Numbered from the stretch's first letter, positions 9,535-20,814 are shown. The stretch: 64,000 nucleotides of DNA from Brachycybe producta (GCA_036925085.1 JAUPFP010000075.1:248001-312000); one strand, 5' to 3'. The notes: generated from the sequence alone by a model not told the origin. A program made the numbers and translations.

Positions 9535-9721
9535 ACACCAAAATGTACAAGTTCAACTTTCGAAAGATCTAAATAAGTTAACTCTCCACTTCAAAAAATA
9601 CTTATTACAGTTAACTATTATTGTGTGCATTTTCAGTTATTTATATAAAATAAGTGGTCAATTTTATCATGCCAGTTATTAATATATGATTCCCATTATT
9701 TAAAAAATAGAAAAAAATTAT

Positions 9722-9839
9722 ACCAACAACACCCAGTATTTCCAGGCAGTCACCCATCCAAGTACTGACTGGGCCCAATGTTGCTTAACTTTGGTGATCG
9801 GATGAGAACCAGTGTGTTCAACATGGTATGGCCGTTGAC
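9722..9839 (-). rRNA. 5S rRNA copy 33
   Basis: G99A and C118T; flank A. Confidence 0.91.
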
Positions 9840-10025
9840 ACCCCAAAATGTACAAGTTCAACTTTCGAAAGATCTAAATAAGTTAACTCTCCACTTCAAA
9901 AAAATACTTATTACAGTTAACTATTATTGTGTGCATTTTCAGTTATTTATATAAAATAAGTGTTCAATTTTATCATGCCAGTTATTAATAGATGATTCCC
10001 ATTATTTAAAAAATGAAAGAAATAC

Positions 10026-10143
10026 ACCAACAACACCCAGTATTCCCAGGCAGTCACCAATCCAAGTACTGACTGGGCCCAATGTTGCTTAACTTTGGTG
10101 ATCAGATGAGAACCAGTGTGTTCAACATGGTATGGTCGTTGAC
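10026..10143 (-). rRNA. 5S rRNA copy 34
   Basis: G8A, C40T, G85T. Flank B lost one T, leaving T3-C-T3, so no T4 before the distal T6. Confidence 0.89.
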
Positions 10144-10330
10144 ACCCGAAAATGTACAAGTTCAACTTTCGAAAGATCTAAATAAGTTAACTCTCCACTT
10201 CAAAAAATACTTATTACAGTTAACTATTATTGTGTGCATTTTCAGTTATTTATATAAAATAAGTGTTCAATTTTATCATGCCAGTTATTAATATATGATT
10301 CCCATTATTTAAAAAATAGAAAAAAATTAT

Positions 10331-10448
10331 GCCAACAACACCCAGTATTCCCAGCCAGTCACCCATCCAAGTACTGACTGGGCCCAATGTTGCTTAACTT
10401 TGGTGATCGGATGAGATCCAGTGTGTTCAACATTGTATGGCCGTTGAC
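10331..10448 (-). rRNA. 5S rRNA copy 35
   Basis: C15A, T32A, C94G, sister of copy 24; flank A. Confidence 0.89.
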
Positions 10449-10636
10449 ACCCCAAAATGTACAAGTTCAACTTTCGAAAGATCTAAATAAGTTAACTCCC
10501 CACTTCAAAAAAATACTTATTACAGTTAACTATTATTGTGTGCATTTTCAGTTATTTATATAAAATAAGTGTTCAATTTTATCATGCCAGTTATTAATAT
10601 ATGATTCCCATTATTTAAAAAATAGAAAAAAACTAT

Positions 10637-10754
10637 GCCAACAACACCCAGTATTCCCAGGCAGTCACCCATCCAAGTACTGACTGGGCCCAATGTTGCT
10701 TAACTTTGGTGATAGGATGAGAACCAGTGTGTTCAACATGGTATGGCTGTTGAC
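10637..10754 (-). rRNA. 5S rRNA copy 36
   Basis: G7A and G41T; flank A with ATAG leader. Confidence 0.9.
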
Positions 10755-10941
10755 ACCCCAAAATGTACAAGTTCAACTTTCGAAAGATCTGAATAAGTTA
10801 ACTCTCCACTTCAAAAAAATACTTATTACAGTTAACTATTATTGTGTGCATTTTCAGTTATTTATATAAAATAAGTGTTCAATTTTATCATGCCAGGTAT
10901 TAATAGATGATTCCCATTATTTAAAAAATGAAAAGAAATAC

Positions 10942-11059
10942 ACCAACAACACCCAGTATTAACAGGCAGTCACCAATCCAAGTACTGACTGGGCCCAATG
11001 TTGCTTAACTTTGGTGATCAGATGAGAACCAGTGTGTTCAACATGTTATGGCCGTTGAC
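10942..11059 (-). rRNA. 5S rRNA copy 37
   Basis: C14A, C40T, G85T, G98T, G99T; flank B. Confidence 0.88.
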
Positions 11060-11246
11060 ACCCGAAAATGTAAAAGTTCAACTTTCGAAAGATCTAAATA
11101 AGTTAACTCTCCACTTCAAAAAATACTTATTACAGTTAACTATTATTGTGTGCATTTTCAGTTATTTATATAAAATAAGTGTTCAATTTTATCATGCCAT
11201 TTATTAATATATGATTCCCAATATTTAAAAAATAGAAAAAAATTAT

Positions 11247-11364
11247 GCCAACAACACCCAGTATTTCCAGGCAGTCACCCATCCAAGTACTGACTGGGCC
11301 CAATGTTGCTTAACTTTGGTGATTGGATGAGAACCAGTGTGTTCAACATGGTATGGCCGTTGAC
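11247..11364 (-). rRNA. 5S rRNA copy 38
   Basis: G41A and G99A; flank A. Confidence 0.91.
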
Positions 11365-11552
11365 ACCCCAAAATGTACAAGTTCAACTTTCGAAAGATCT
11401 AAATAAGTTAACTCTCCACTTCAAAAAATACTTATTACAGTTAACTATTATTGTGTGCATTTTCAGTTATTTATATAAAATAAGTGTTCAATTTTATCAT
11501 GCCAGTTATTAATATATGATTCCCATTATTTAAAAAATAGAAAAAAAATTAT

Positions 11553-11670
11553 GCCAACAACACCCAGTATTCCCAAGCAGTCACCCATCCAAGTACTGAC
11601 TGGGCCCAATGTTGCTTCACATTGGTGATCGGATGAGAACCAGTGTGTTCAACATGGTATAGCCGTTGAC
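11553..11670 (-). rRNA. 5S rRNA copy 39
   Basis: C10T, A50T, T53G, C95T, a partial class H; A8 flank in a full-length spacer. Confidence 0.89.
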
Positions 11671-11856
11671 ACCCCAAAATGTACAAGTTCAACTATCGAA
11701 AGATCTAAATAAGTTAACTCTCCACTTCAAAAAATACTTATTACAGTTAACTAATATTGTGTGCATTTTCAGTTATTTATATAAAATAAGTGTTCAATTT
11801 TATCATGCCAGTTATTAATAGATGATTCCCATTATTTAAAAAATGAAAAGAAATAC

Positions 11857-11974
11857 ACCAACAACACCCAGTATTCCCAGGCAGTCACCCATCCAAGTAC
11901 TGACTGGGCCCAATGTTGCTTAACTTTGGTGATCGGATGAGAACCAGTGTGTTCAACATAGTATGGCCGTTGAC
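11857..11974 (-). rRNA. 5S rRNA copy 40
   Basis: Only C15T; flank B. Confidence 0.92.
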
Positions 11975-12162
11975 ACCCCAAAATGTACAAGTTCAACTTT
12001 CGAAAGATCTAAATAAGTTAACTCTCCACTTCAAAAAATACTTATTACAGTTAACTATTATTGTGTGCATTTTCAGTTATTTATATAAAATAAGTGTTCA
12101 ATTTTATCATGCCAGTTATTAATATATGATTCCCATTATTTAAAAAAATAGAAAAAAATTAT

Positions 12163-12280
12163 GCCAACAACACCCAGTACTCCCAGGCAGTCACCCATCC
12201 AAGTACTGACTGGGCCCAATGTTCCTTAACTTTGGTGATCGGATGAGAACCAGTGTGTTCAACATGGTATGGCCGTTGAC
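12163..12280 (-). rRNA. 5S rRNA copy 41
   Basis: C57G and A101G, sister of copy 29; flank A. Confidence 0.89.
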
Positions 12281-12467
12281 ACCCCAAAATGTACAAGATC
12301 AACTTTCGAAAGATCTAAATAAGTTAACTCTCCACTTCAAAAAATACTTACTACAGTTAACTATTATTGTGTGCATTTTCAGTTATTTATATAAAATAAG
12401 TGTTCAATTTTATCATGCCAGTTATTAATATATGATTCCCATTATTTAAAAAATAGAAACAAATTAT

Positions 12468-12585
12468 GCCAACAAAACACAGTATTCCCAGGCAGTCACC
12501 CATCCAAGTACTGACTGGGCCCAATGTTGCTTAACTTTGGTGATCGGATGAGAGCCAGTGTGTTCAACATGGTATGGCCGTTGAC
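12468..12585 (-). rRNA. 5S rRNA copy 42
   Basis: Sister of copy 30, with the same broken T run. Confidence 0.88.
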
Positions 12586-12772
12586 ACCCCAAAATGTACA
12601 AGTTCAACTTTCGAAAGATCTAAATAAGTTAACTCTCCACTTCAAAAAATACTTATTACAGTTAACTATTATTGTGTGCATTTTCAGTTATTTATATAAA
12701 ATAAGTGTTCAATTTTATCATGCCAGTTATTAATATATGATTCCCATTATTTAAAAAATAGAAAAAAATTAT

Positions 12773-12890
12773 GCCAACAACACCCAGTATTCCCAGGCAG
12801 TCACCCATCTAAGTACTGACTGGGCCCAATGTTGCTTAACTTTGGTGATCGGATGAGAACCAGTGTGTTCAACATGGTATGGCCGTTGAC
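12773..12890 (-). rRNA. 5S rRNA copy 43
   Basis: Only G81A; flank A. Confidence 0.91.
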
Positions 12891-13077
12891 ACCCCAAAAT
12901 GTACAAGTTCAACTTTCGAAAGATCTAAATAAGTTAACTCTCCTCTTCAAAAAATACTTATTACAGTTAACTCTTATTGTGTGCATTTTCAGTTATTTAT
13001 ATAAAATAAGTGTTCAATTTTATCATGCCAGTTATTAATATATGATTCCCATTATTTAAAAAATAGAAAAAAATTAT

Positions 13078-13195
13078 GCCAACAACACCCAGTATTCCCA
13101 GGCAGTCACCCATCTAAGTACTGACTGGGCCCAATGTTGCTTAACTTTGGTGATCGGATGAAAACCAGTGTGTTCAACATAGTATGGCCGCTGAC
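13078..13195 (-). rRNA. 5S rRNA copy 44
   Basis: Sister of copy 32 (A5G, C15T, C34T, G81A); flank A. Confidence 0.89.
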
Positions 13196-13381
13196 ACACC
13201 AAAATGTACAAGTTCAACTTTCGAAAGATCTAAATAAGTTAACTCTCCACTACAAAAAATACTTATTACAGTAAACTATTATTGTGTGCATTTTCAGTTA
13301 TTTATATAAAATAAGTGTTCAATTTTATCATGCCAGTTATTAATAGATGATTCCCATTATTTAAAAAATGAAAAGAAATAC

Positions 13382-13500
13382 ACCAACAACACCCAGTATT
13401 CCCAGGCAGTCACCCATCCAAGTACTGACTGGGCCCCAATGTTGCTTAACTTTGGTGATCGGATGAGAACCAGTGCGTTCAACATGGTATGTCCATTGAC
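13382..13500 (-). rRNA. 5S rRNA copy 45, 119 nt
   Basis: C6T, C9A, A25G and one extra G at 64-66; flank B. Confidence 0.88.
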
Positions 13501-13689
13501 ACCCCAAAATGTACAAGTTCAACTTTCGAAAGATCTAAATAAGTTAACTCTCCACTTCAAAAAAATACTTATTACAGTTAACTATTATTGTGTGCATTTT
13601 CAGTTATTTATATAAAATAAGTGTTCAATTTTATCATGCCAGTTATTAATATATGATTCCCATTATTTAAAAAAATAGAAAAAAATTAT

Positions 13690-13807
13690 GCCAACAACAC
13701 CCAGTATTCCCAGGCAGTCACCCATTCAAGTACTGCCTAGGCCCAATGTTGCTTAACTTTGGTGATCAGATGAGAACCAGTGTGTTCAACATGGTATGGC
13801 CGTTGAC
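13690..13807 (-). rRNA. 5S rRNA copy 46, class L
   Basis: No further change seen; flank A. Confidence 0.9.
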
Positions 13808-13994
13808 ACCCCAAAATGTACAAGTTCAACTTTCGAAAGATCTAAATAAGTTAACTCTCCACTTCAAAAAAATACTTATTACAGTTAACTATTATTGTGT
13901 GCATTTTCAGTTATTTATATAAAATAAGTGTTCAATTTTATCATGCCAGTTATTAATATATGATTCCCATTATTTAAAAAATGAAAAGAAATAC

Positions 13995-14112
13995 ACCAAC
14001 AACACCCAGTATTCCAAGGCAGTCACCCATCCAAGTACTGACTGGGCCCAATGTTGCTTAACTTTGGTGATCGGATGAGAACCAGTGTGTTCAACATGGT
14101 ATGGCCGTTGAC
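13995..14112 (-). rRNA. 5S rRNA copy 47
   Basis: Only G97T, sister of copy 8; flank B. Confidence 0.92.
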
Positions 14113-14299
14113 ACCCCGAAATGTACAAGTTCAACTTTCGAAAGATCTAAATAAGTTAACTCTCCACTTCAAAAAATACTTATTACAGTTAACTACTATT
14201 GTGTGCATTTTCAGTTATTTATATAAAATAAGTGTTCAATTTTATCATGCCAGTTATTAATATATGATTCCCATTATTTAAAAAATAGAAAAAAATTAT

Positions 14300-14417
14300 G
14301 CCAACAACACCCAGTATTCCCAGGCAGTCACCCTTCCGAGTACTGACTGGGCCCAATGTTGCTTAACTTTGGTGATCGGATGAGAACCAGTGTGTTCAAC
14401 ATGATATGGCCGTTGAC
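14300..14417 (-). rRNA. 5S rRNA copy 48, class GI
   Basis: Adds T84A, as copy 9 does; flank A. Confidence 0.9.
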
Positions 14418-14604
14418 ACCCCAAAATGTACAAGTTCAACTTTCGAAAGATCTAAATAAGTTAACTCTCCACTTCAAAAAATACTTATTACAGTTAACTA
14501 TTATTGTGTGCATTTTCAGTTATTTATATAAAATAAGTGGTCAATTTTATCATGCCAGTTATTAATATATGATTCCCATTATTTAAAAAATAGAAAAAAA
14601 GTAT

Positions 14605-14722
14605 GCCAACAACACCCAGTATTCCCAGGCAGTCAACCATCCAAGTACTGACTGGGCCCAATGTTGCTTAACTTTGGTGATCGGATGAGAACCAGTGTGT
14701 TCAAAATGGTATGGCTATTGAC
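14605..14722 (-). rRNA. 5S rRNA copy 49, class N
   Basis: Sister of copy 10, including the ATAC leader. Confidence 0.9.
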
Positions 14723-14908
14723 ACCCCAAAATGTACAAGTTCAACTTTCGAAAGATCTAATAAGTTAACTCTCCACTTCAAAAAATACTTATTACAGTTA
14801 ACTATTATTGTGTGCATTTTCAGTTATTTATATAAAATAAGTGTTCAATTTTATCATGCCAGTTATTAATATATGATTCCCATTATTTAGAAAATAGAAA
14901 AAAATTAT

Positions 14909-15026
14909 GCCAACAACACCAAGTATTCCCAGGCAGTCACCCATTCAAGTACTGCCTAGGCCCAATGTTGCTTAACTTTGGTGATCAGATGAGAACCATT
15001 GTGTTCAACATGGTATGGCCGTTGAC
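14909..15026 (-). rRNA. 5S rRNA copy 50, class L
   Basis: Adds G106T and private C28A; flank A. Confidence 0.9.
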
Positions 15027-15213
15027 ACCCCAAAATGTACAAGTTCAACTTTCGAAAGATCTAAATAAGTTAACTCTCCACTTCAAAAAAATACTTATTA
15101 CAGTTAACTATTATTGTGTGCATTTTCAGTTATTTATATAAAATAAGTGTTCAATTTTATCATGCCAGTTATTAATAGATGATTCCCATTATTTAAAAAA
15201 TGAAAAGAAATAC

Positions 15214-15331
15214 ACCAACAACACCCAGTATTCCCAGGCAGTCACCCATCCAAGTACTGACTGGGCCCAATGTTGCTTAACTTTGGTGATCGGATGAGAA
15301 CCAGTGTGTTCAACATGGTATGGCCGTTGAC
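15214..15331 (-). rRNA. 5S rRNA copy 51, consensus
   Basis: Unaltered body, sister of copy 12; flank B. Confidence 0.94.
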
Positions 15332-15518
15332 ACCCCGAAATGTACAAGTTCAACTTTCGAAAGATCTAAATAAGTTAACTCTCCACTTCAAAAAATACTT
15401 ATTACAGTTAACTACTATTGTGTGCATTTTCAGTTATTTATATAAAATAAGTGTTCAATTTTATCATGCCAGTTATTAATATATGATTCCCATTATTTAA
15501 AAAATAGAAAAAAATTAT

Positions 15519-15636
15519 GCCAACAACACCCAGTATTCCCAGGCAGTCACCCATCCGAGTACTGACTGGGCCCAATGTTGCTTAACTTTGGTGATCGGAT
15601 GAGAACCAGTGTGTTCAACATGATATGGCCGTTGAC
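15519..15636 (-). rRNA. 5S rRNA copy 52, class GI
   Basis: Sister of copy 13; flank A. Confidence 0.92.
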
Positions 15637-15823
15637 ACCCCAAAATGTACAAGTTCAACTTTCGAAAGATCTAAATAAGTTAACTCTCCACTTCAAAAAA
15701 TACTTATTACAGTTAACTATTATTGTGTGCATTTTCAGTTATTTATATAAAATAAGTGGTCAATTTTATCATGCCAGTTATTAATATATGATTCCCATTA
15801 TTTAAAAAATAGAAAAAAATTAT

Positions 15824-15941
15824 GCCAACAACACCCAGTATTCCCAGGCAGTCAACCATCCAAGTACTGACTGGGCCCAATGTTGCTTAACTTTGGTGAT
15901 CGGATGAGAACCAGTGTGTTCAAAATGGTATGGCTATTGAC
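15824..15941 (-). rRNA. 5S rRNA copy 53, class N
   Basis: Flank A; CTAATAAG spacer upstream. Confidence 0.9.
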
Positions 15942-16127
15942 ACCCCAAAATGTACAAGTTCAACTTTCGAAAGATCTAATAAGTTAACTCTCCACTTCAA
16001 AAAATACTTATTACAGTTAACTATTATTGTGTGCATTTTCAGTTATTTATATAAAATAAGTGTTCAATTTTATCATGCCAGTTATTAATATATGATTCCC
16101 ATTATTTAGAAAATAGAAAAAAATTAT

Positions 16128-16245
16128 GCCAACAACACCAAGTATTCCCAGGCAGTCACCCATCCAAGTACTGACTGGGTCCAATGTTGCTTAACTTTGG
16201 TGATCGGATGAGAACCAGTGTGTTCAACATGGTATGGCCGTTGAC
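16128..16245 (-). rRNA. 5S rRNA copy 54, class S
   Basis: Sister of copy 15, but its upstream spacer leads to flank B of the next unit. Confidence 0.91.
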
Positions 16246-16431
16246 ACCCCAAAATGTACAAGTTCAACTTTCGAAAGATCTAAATAAGTTAACTCTCCAC
16301 TTCAAAAAATACTTATTACAGTTAACTATTATTGTGTGCATTTTCAGTTATTTATATAAAATAAGTGTTCAATTTTATCATGCCAGTTATTAATAGATGA
16401 TTCCCATTATTTAAAAAATGAAAAGAAATAC

Positions 16432-16549
16432 ACCAACAACACCCAGTATTCCCAGGCAGTCACCCATCCAAGTACTGACTGGGCCCAATGTTGCTTAACT
16501 TTGGTGATCGGATGAGAACCAGTGTGTTCAACATGGTATGGCCGTTGAC
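16432..16549 (-). rRNA. 5S rRNA copy 55, consensus
   Basis: Unaltered body; flank B. Confidence 0.94.
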
Positions 16550-16736
16550 ACCCCGAAATGTACAAGTTCAACTTTCGAAAGATCTAAATAAGTTAACTCT
16601 CCACTTCAAAAAATACTTATTACAGTTAACTACTATTGTGTGCATTTTCAGTTATTTATATAAAATAAGTGTTCAATTTTATCATGCCAGTTATTAATAT
16701 ATGATTCCCATTATTTAAAAAATAGAAAAAAATTAT

Positions 16737-16854
16737 GAAAACAACACCCAGTATTCCCAGGCAGTCACCCATCCGAGTACTGACTGGGCCCAATGTTGCT
16801 TAACTTTGGTGATCGGATGAGAACCAGTGTGTTCAACATGATATGGCCGTTGAC
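16737..16854 (-). pseudogene. 5S rRNA copy 56, class GI, helix I broken
   Basis: The 3' end reads GTTTTC through G116T and G117T, unpairing bases 2 and 3 of helix I. Probably non-functional; flank A. Confidence 0.75.
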
Positions 16855-17041
16855 ACCCCAAAATGTACAAGTTCAACTTTCGAAAGATCTAAATAAGTTA
16901 ACTCTCCACTTCAAAAAATACTTATTACAGTTAACTATTATTGTGTGCATTTTCAGTTATTTATATAAAATAAGTGGTCAATTTTATCATGCCAGTTATT
17001 AATATATGATTCCCATTATTTAAAAAATAGAAAAAAATTAT

Positions 17042-17159
17042 GCCAACAACACCCAGTATTCCCAGGCAGTCAACCATCCAAGTACTGACTGGGCCCAATG
17101 TTGCTTAACTTTGGTGATCGGATGAGAACCAGTGTGTTCAAAATGGTATGGCTATTGAC
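17042..17159 (-). rRNA. 5S rRNA copy 57, class N
   Basis: Flank A; CTAATAAG spacer upstream. Confidence 0.9.
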
Positions 17160-17345
17160 ACCCCAAAATGTACAAGTTCAACTTTCGAAAGATCTAATAA
17201 GTTAACTCTCCACTTCAAAAAATACTTATTACAGTTAACTATTATTGTGTGCATTTTCAGTTATTTATATAAAATAAGTGTTCAATTTTATCATGCCAGT
17301 TATTAATATATGATTCCCATTATTTAGAAAATAGAAAAAAATTAT

Positions 17346-17463
17346 GCCAACAACACCAAGTATTCCCAGGCAGTCACCCATCCAAGTACTGACTGGGTCC
17401 AATGTTGCTTAACTTTGGTGATCGGATGAGAACCAGTGTGTTCAAAATGGTATGGCTATTGAC
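17346..17463 (-). rRNA. 5S rRNA copy 58, S/N hybrid
   Basis: The 3' half is class S (G66A G106T) and the 5' half and spacer are class N (C6T G7A G18T), so a junction lies between RNA positions 18 and 66. Confidence 0.9.
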
Positions 17464-17649
17464 ACCCCAAAATGTACAAGTTCAACTTTCGAAAGATCTA
17501 ATAAGTTAACTCTCCACTTCAAAAAATACTTATTACAGTTAACTATTATTGTGTGCATTTTCAGTTATTTATATAAAATAAGTGTTCAATTTTATCATGC
17601 CAGTTATTAATATATGATTCCCATTATTTAGAAAATAGAAAAAAATTAT

Positions 17650-17767
17650 GCCAACAACACCAAGTATTCCCAGGCAGTCACCCATCCAAGTACTGACTGG
17701 GTCCAATGTTGCTTAACTTTGGTGATCGGATGAGAACCAGTGTGTTCAACATGGTATGGCCGTTGAC
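17650..17767 (-). rRNA. 5S rRNA copy 59, class S
   Basis: Flank A with the TTTAGAAAA variant. Confidence 0.91.
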
Positions 17768-17952
17768 ACCCCAAAATGTACAAGTTCAACTTTCGAAAGA
17801 TCTAAATAAGTTAACTCTCCACTTCAAAAAATACTTATTACAGTTAACTATTATTGTGTGCATTTTCAGTTATTTATATAAAATAAGTGTTCAATTTTAT
17901 CATGCCAGTTATTAATATATGATTCCCATTTAAAAAATAGAAAAAAAATTAT

Positions 17953-18070
17953 GCCAACAACACCCAGTATTCCCAGGCAGTCACCCATCCAAGTACTGAC
18001 TGCACCCAATGTTGCTTCACTTTGGTGATCGAATGAGAACCAGTGTGTTCAACATGGTATAGCCGTTGAC
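17953..18070 (-). rRNA. 5S rRNA copy 60, class H
   Basis: Sister of copy 16; shortened A8 flank. Confidence 0.89.
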
Positions 18071-18258
18071 AACCCAAAATGTACAAGTTCAACTTTCGAA
18101 AGATCTAAATAAGTTAACTCTCCACTTCAAAAAAATACTTATTACAGTTAACTATTATTGTGTGCATTTTCAGTTATTTATATAAAATAATTGTTCAATT
18201 TTATCATGCCAGTTATTAATATATGATTCCCATTATTTAAAAAATAGAAAAAAATTAT

Positions 18259-18376
18259 GCCAACAACACCCAGTATTCCCAGGCAGTCACCCATTCAAGT
18301 ACTGCCTAGGCCCAATGTTGCTTAACTTTGGTGATCAGATGAGAACCAGTGTGTTCAACATGGTATGGCCGTTGAC
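18259..18376 (-). rRNA. 5S rRNA copy 61, class L
   Basis: No further change seen; flank A. Confidence 0.9.
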
Positions 18377-18563
18377 ACCCCGAAATGTACAAGTTCAACT
18401 TTCGAAAGATCTAAATAAGTTAACTCTCCACTTCAAAAAATACTTATTACAGTTAACTACAATTGTGTGCATTTTCAGTTATTTATATAAAATAAGTGTT
18501 CAATTTTATCATGCCAGTTATTAATATATGATTCCCATTATTTAAAAAATAGAAAAAAATTAT

Positions 18564-18681
18564 GCCAACAACACCCAGTATTCCCAGGCAGTCACCCATC
18601 CGAGTACTGACTGGGCCCAATGTTGCTTAATTTTGGTGATCGGATGAGAACCAGTGTGTTCAACATGGTATGGCCGTTGAC
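18564..18681 (-). rRNA. 5S rRNA copy 62, class G
   Basis: Adds G51A; flank A. Confidence 0.91.
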
Positions 18682-18868
18682 ACCCCAAAATGTACAAGTT
18701 CAACTTTCGAAAGATCTAAATAAGTTAACTCTCCACTTCAAAAAATACTTATTACAGTTAACTATTATTGTGTGCATTTTCAGTTATTTATATAAAATAA
18801 GTGGTCAATTTTATCATGCCAGTTATTAATATATGATTCCCATTATTTAAAAAATAGAAAAAAATTAT

Positions 18869-18986
18869 GCCAACAACACCCAGTATTCCCAGGCAGTCAA
18901 CCATCCAAGTACTGACTGGGCCCAATGTTGCTTAACTTTGGTGATCGGATGAGAACCAGTGTGTTCAAAATGGTATGGCTATTGAC
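18869..18986 (-). rRNA. 5S rRNA copy 63, class N
   Basis: Flank A; upstream spacer has the full CTAAATAAG form. Confidence 0.9.
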
Positions 18987-19172
18987 ACCCCAAAATGTAC
19001 AAGTTCAACTTTCGAAAGATCTAAATAAGTTAACTCTCCACTTCAAAAAATACTTATTACAGTTAACTATTATTGTGTGCATTTTCAGTTATTTATATAA
19101 AATAAGTGTTCAATTTTATCATGCCAGTTATTAATAGATGATTCCCATTATTTAAAAAATGAAAAGAAATAC

Positions 19173-19290
19173 ACCAACAACACCCAGTATTCCCAGGCAG
19201 TCACCCATCCAAGAACTGACTGGGCCCAATGTTGCTTAACTTTGGTGATCGGATGAGAACCAGTGTGTTCAACGTGGTATGGCCGTTGAC
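19173..19290 (-). rRNA. 5S rRNA copy 64, class E
   Basis: Flank B; T17C leaves a C17-A61 mismatch in helix II. Confidence 0.9.
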
Positions 19291-19476
19291 ACCCCAAAAT
19301 GTACAAGTTCAACTTTCGAAAGATCTAAATAAGTTAACTCTCCACTTCAAAAAATACTTATTACAGTTAACTATTATTGTTTGCATTTTCAGTTATTTAT
19401 ATAAAATAAGTGTTCAATTTTATCATGCCAGTTATTAATATATGATTCCCAATATTTAAAAAATAGAAAAAATTAT

Positions 19477-19594
19477 GCCAACAACACCCAGTATTCCGAG
19501 GCAGTCACCCATCCAAGTACTGACTGGGCCCAATGTTGCTTAACTTTAGTGATCGGATGAGAACCAGTGTGTTCAACATGGTATGGCCGTTGAC
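19477..19594 (-). rRNA. 5S rRNA copy 65, class D
   Basis: Adds C47T; flank A6. Confidence 0.9.
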
Positions 19595-19781
19595 ACCCCA
19601 AAATGTACAAGTTCAACTTTCGAAAGATCTAAATAAGTTAACTCTCCACTTCAAAAAAATACTTATTACAGTTAACTATTATTGTGTGCATTTTCAGTTA
19701 TTTATATAAAATCAGGGTTCAATTTTATTATGCCAGTTATTAATAGATGATTCCCATTATTTAAAAAATGAAAAAAAATAC

Positions 19782-19899
19782 ACCAACAACACCTATTATT
19801 CCCAGGCAGTCACCCATCCAAGAACTGACTGGGCCCAATGTTGCTTAACTTTGTTGATCGGATGAGAACCAGTGTGTTCAACGTGGTATGGCCGTTGAC
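19782..19899 (-). rRNA. 5S rRNA copy 66, class E2
   Basis: Adds C104A and G106A; flank B8. Confidence 0.88.
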
Positions 19900-20086
19900 A
19901 CCCCAAAATGTACAAGTACAACTTTCGAAAGATCTAAATAAGTTAACTCTCCACTTCAAAAAATACTTATTACAGTTAACTATTATTGTTTGCATTTTCA
20001 GTTATTTATATAAAATAAGTGTTCAATTTTATCATGCCAGTTATTAATATATGATTCCCATTATTTAAAAAACAGAAAAAAATTAT

Positions 20087-20204
20087 GCCAACAACACCCA
20101 GTATTCCCAGGCAGTCAACCATCCAAGTACTGACTGGGCCCAATGTTGCTTAACGTTGGTGATCGGATGAGAACCAGTGTGTTCAACATGGTATGGCTAT
20201 TGAC
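20087..20204 (-). rRNA. 5S rRNA copy 67, class V
   Basis: Flank A, with CTGT in place of CTAT beyond the T run. Confidence 0.9.
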
Positions 20205-20391
20205 ACACCAAAATGTACAAGTTCAACTTTCGAAAGATCTAAATAAGTTAACTCTCCACTTCAAAAAATACTTATTACAGTTAACTATTATTGTGTGCAT
20301 TTTCAGTTATTTATATAAAATAAGTGTTCAATTTTATCATGCCAGTTATTAATATATGATTCCCATTATTTAAAAAATAGAAAAAAATTAT

Positions 20392-20509
20392 GCCAACAAC
20401 ACCCAGTATTCCCAGGCAGTCACCCATTCAAGTACTGCCTAGGCCCAATGTTGCTTAACTTTGGTGATCAGATGAGAACCAGTGTGTTCAACATGGTATG
20501 GCCGTTGAC
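20392..20509 (-). rRNA. 5S rRNA copy 68, class L
   Basis: Duplicate of copy 61. Confidence 0.9.
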
Positions 20510-20696
20510 ACCCCGAAATGTACAAGTTCAACTTTCGAAAGATCTAAATAAGTTAACTCTCCACTTCAAAAAATACTTATTACAGTTAACTACAATTGTG
20601 TGCATTTTCAGTTATTTATATAAAATAAGTGTTCAATTTTATCATGCCAGTTATTAATATATGATTCCCATTATTTAAAAAATAGAAAAAAATTAT

Positions 20697-20814
20697 GCCA
20701 ACAACACCCAGTATTCCCAGGCAGTCACCCATCCGAGTACTGACTGGGCCCAATGTTGCTTAATTTTGGTGATCGGATGAGAACCAGTGTGTTCAACATG
20801 GTATGGCCGTTGAC
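20697..20814 (-). rRNA. 5S rRNA copy 69, class G
   Basis: Duplicate of copy 62, with G51A. Confidence 0.91.

Larger units (their letters stand above)
8502..9721. repeat. 4-unit block, first occurrence (copies 29-32)
   Basis: Shares private changes (A101G with C57G; G107T G110T T32C; G81A; C34T with A5G) with 12163-13381, 12 units away. Confidence 0.85.
12163..13381. repeat. 4-unit block, second occurrence (copies 41-44)
   Basis: Unit-for-unit match to 8502-9721, including the interrupted terminator of copy 30 in copy 42. Confidence 0.85.
13995..16431. repeat. 8-unit block, second occurrence (copies 47-54)
   Basis: Matches 2100-4535 unit for unit. Small differences are G41A missing in copy 48 and C28A added in copy 50. 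Confidence 0.85.
18259..20391. repeat. 7-unit higher-order block, copy 1
   Basis: 2133 bp. Order L, G+G51A, N, E, D+C47T, E2, V. The adjacent block repeats it. Confidence 0.92.
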
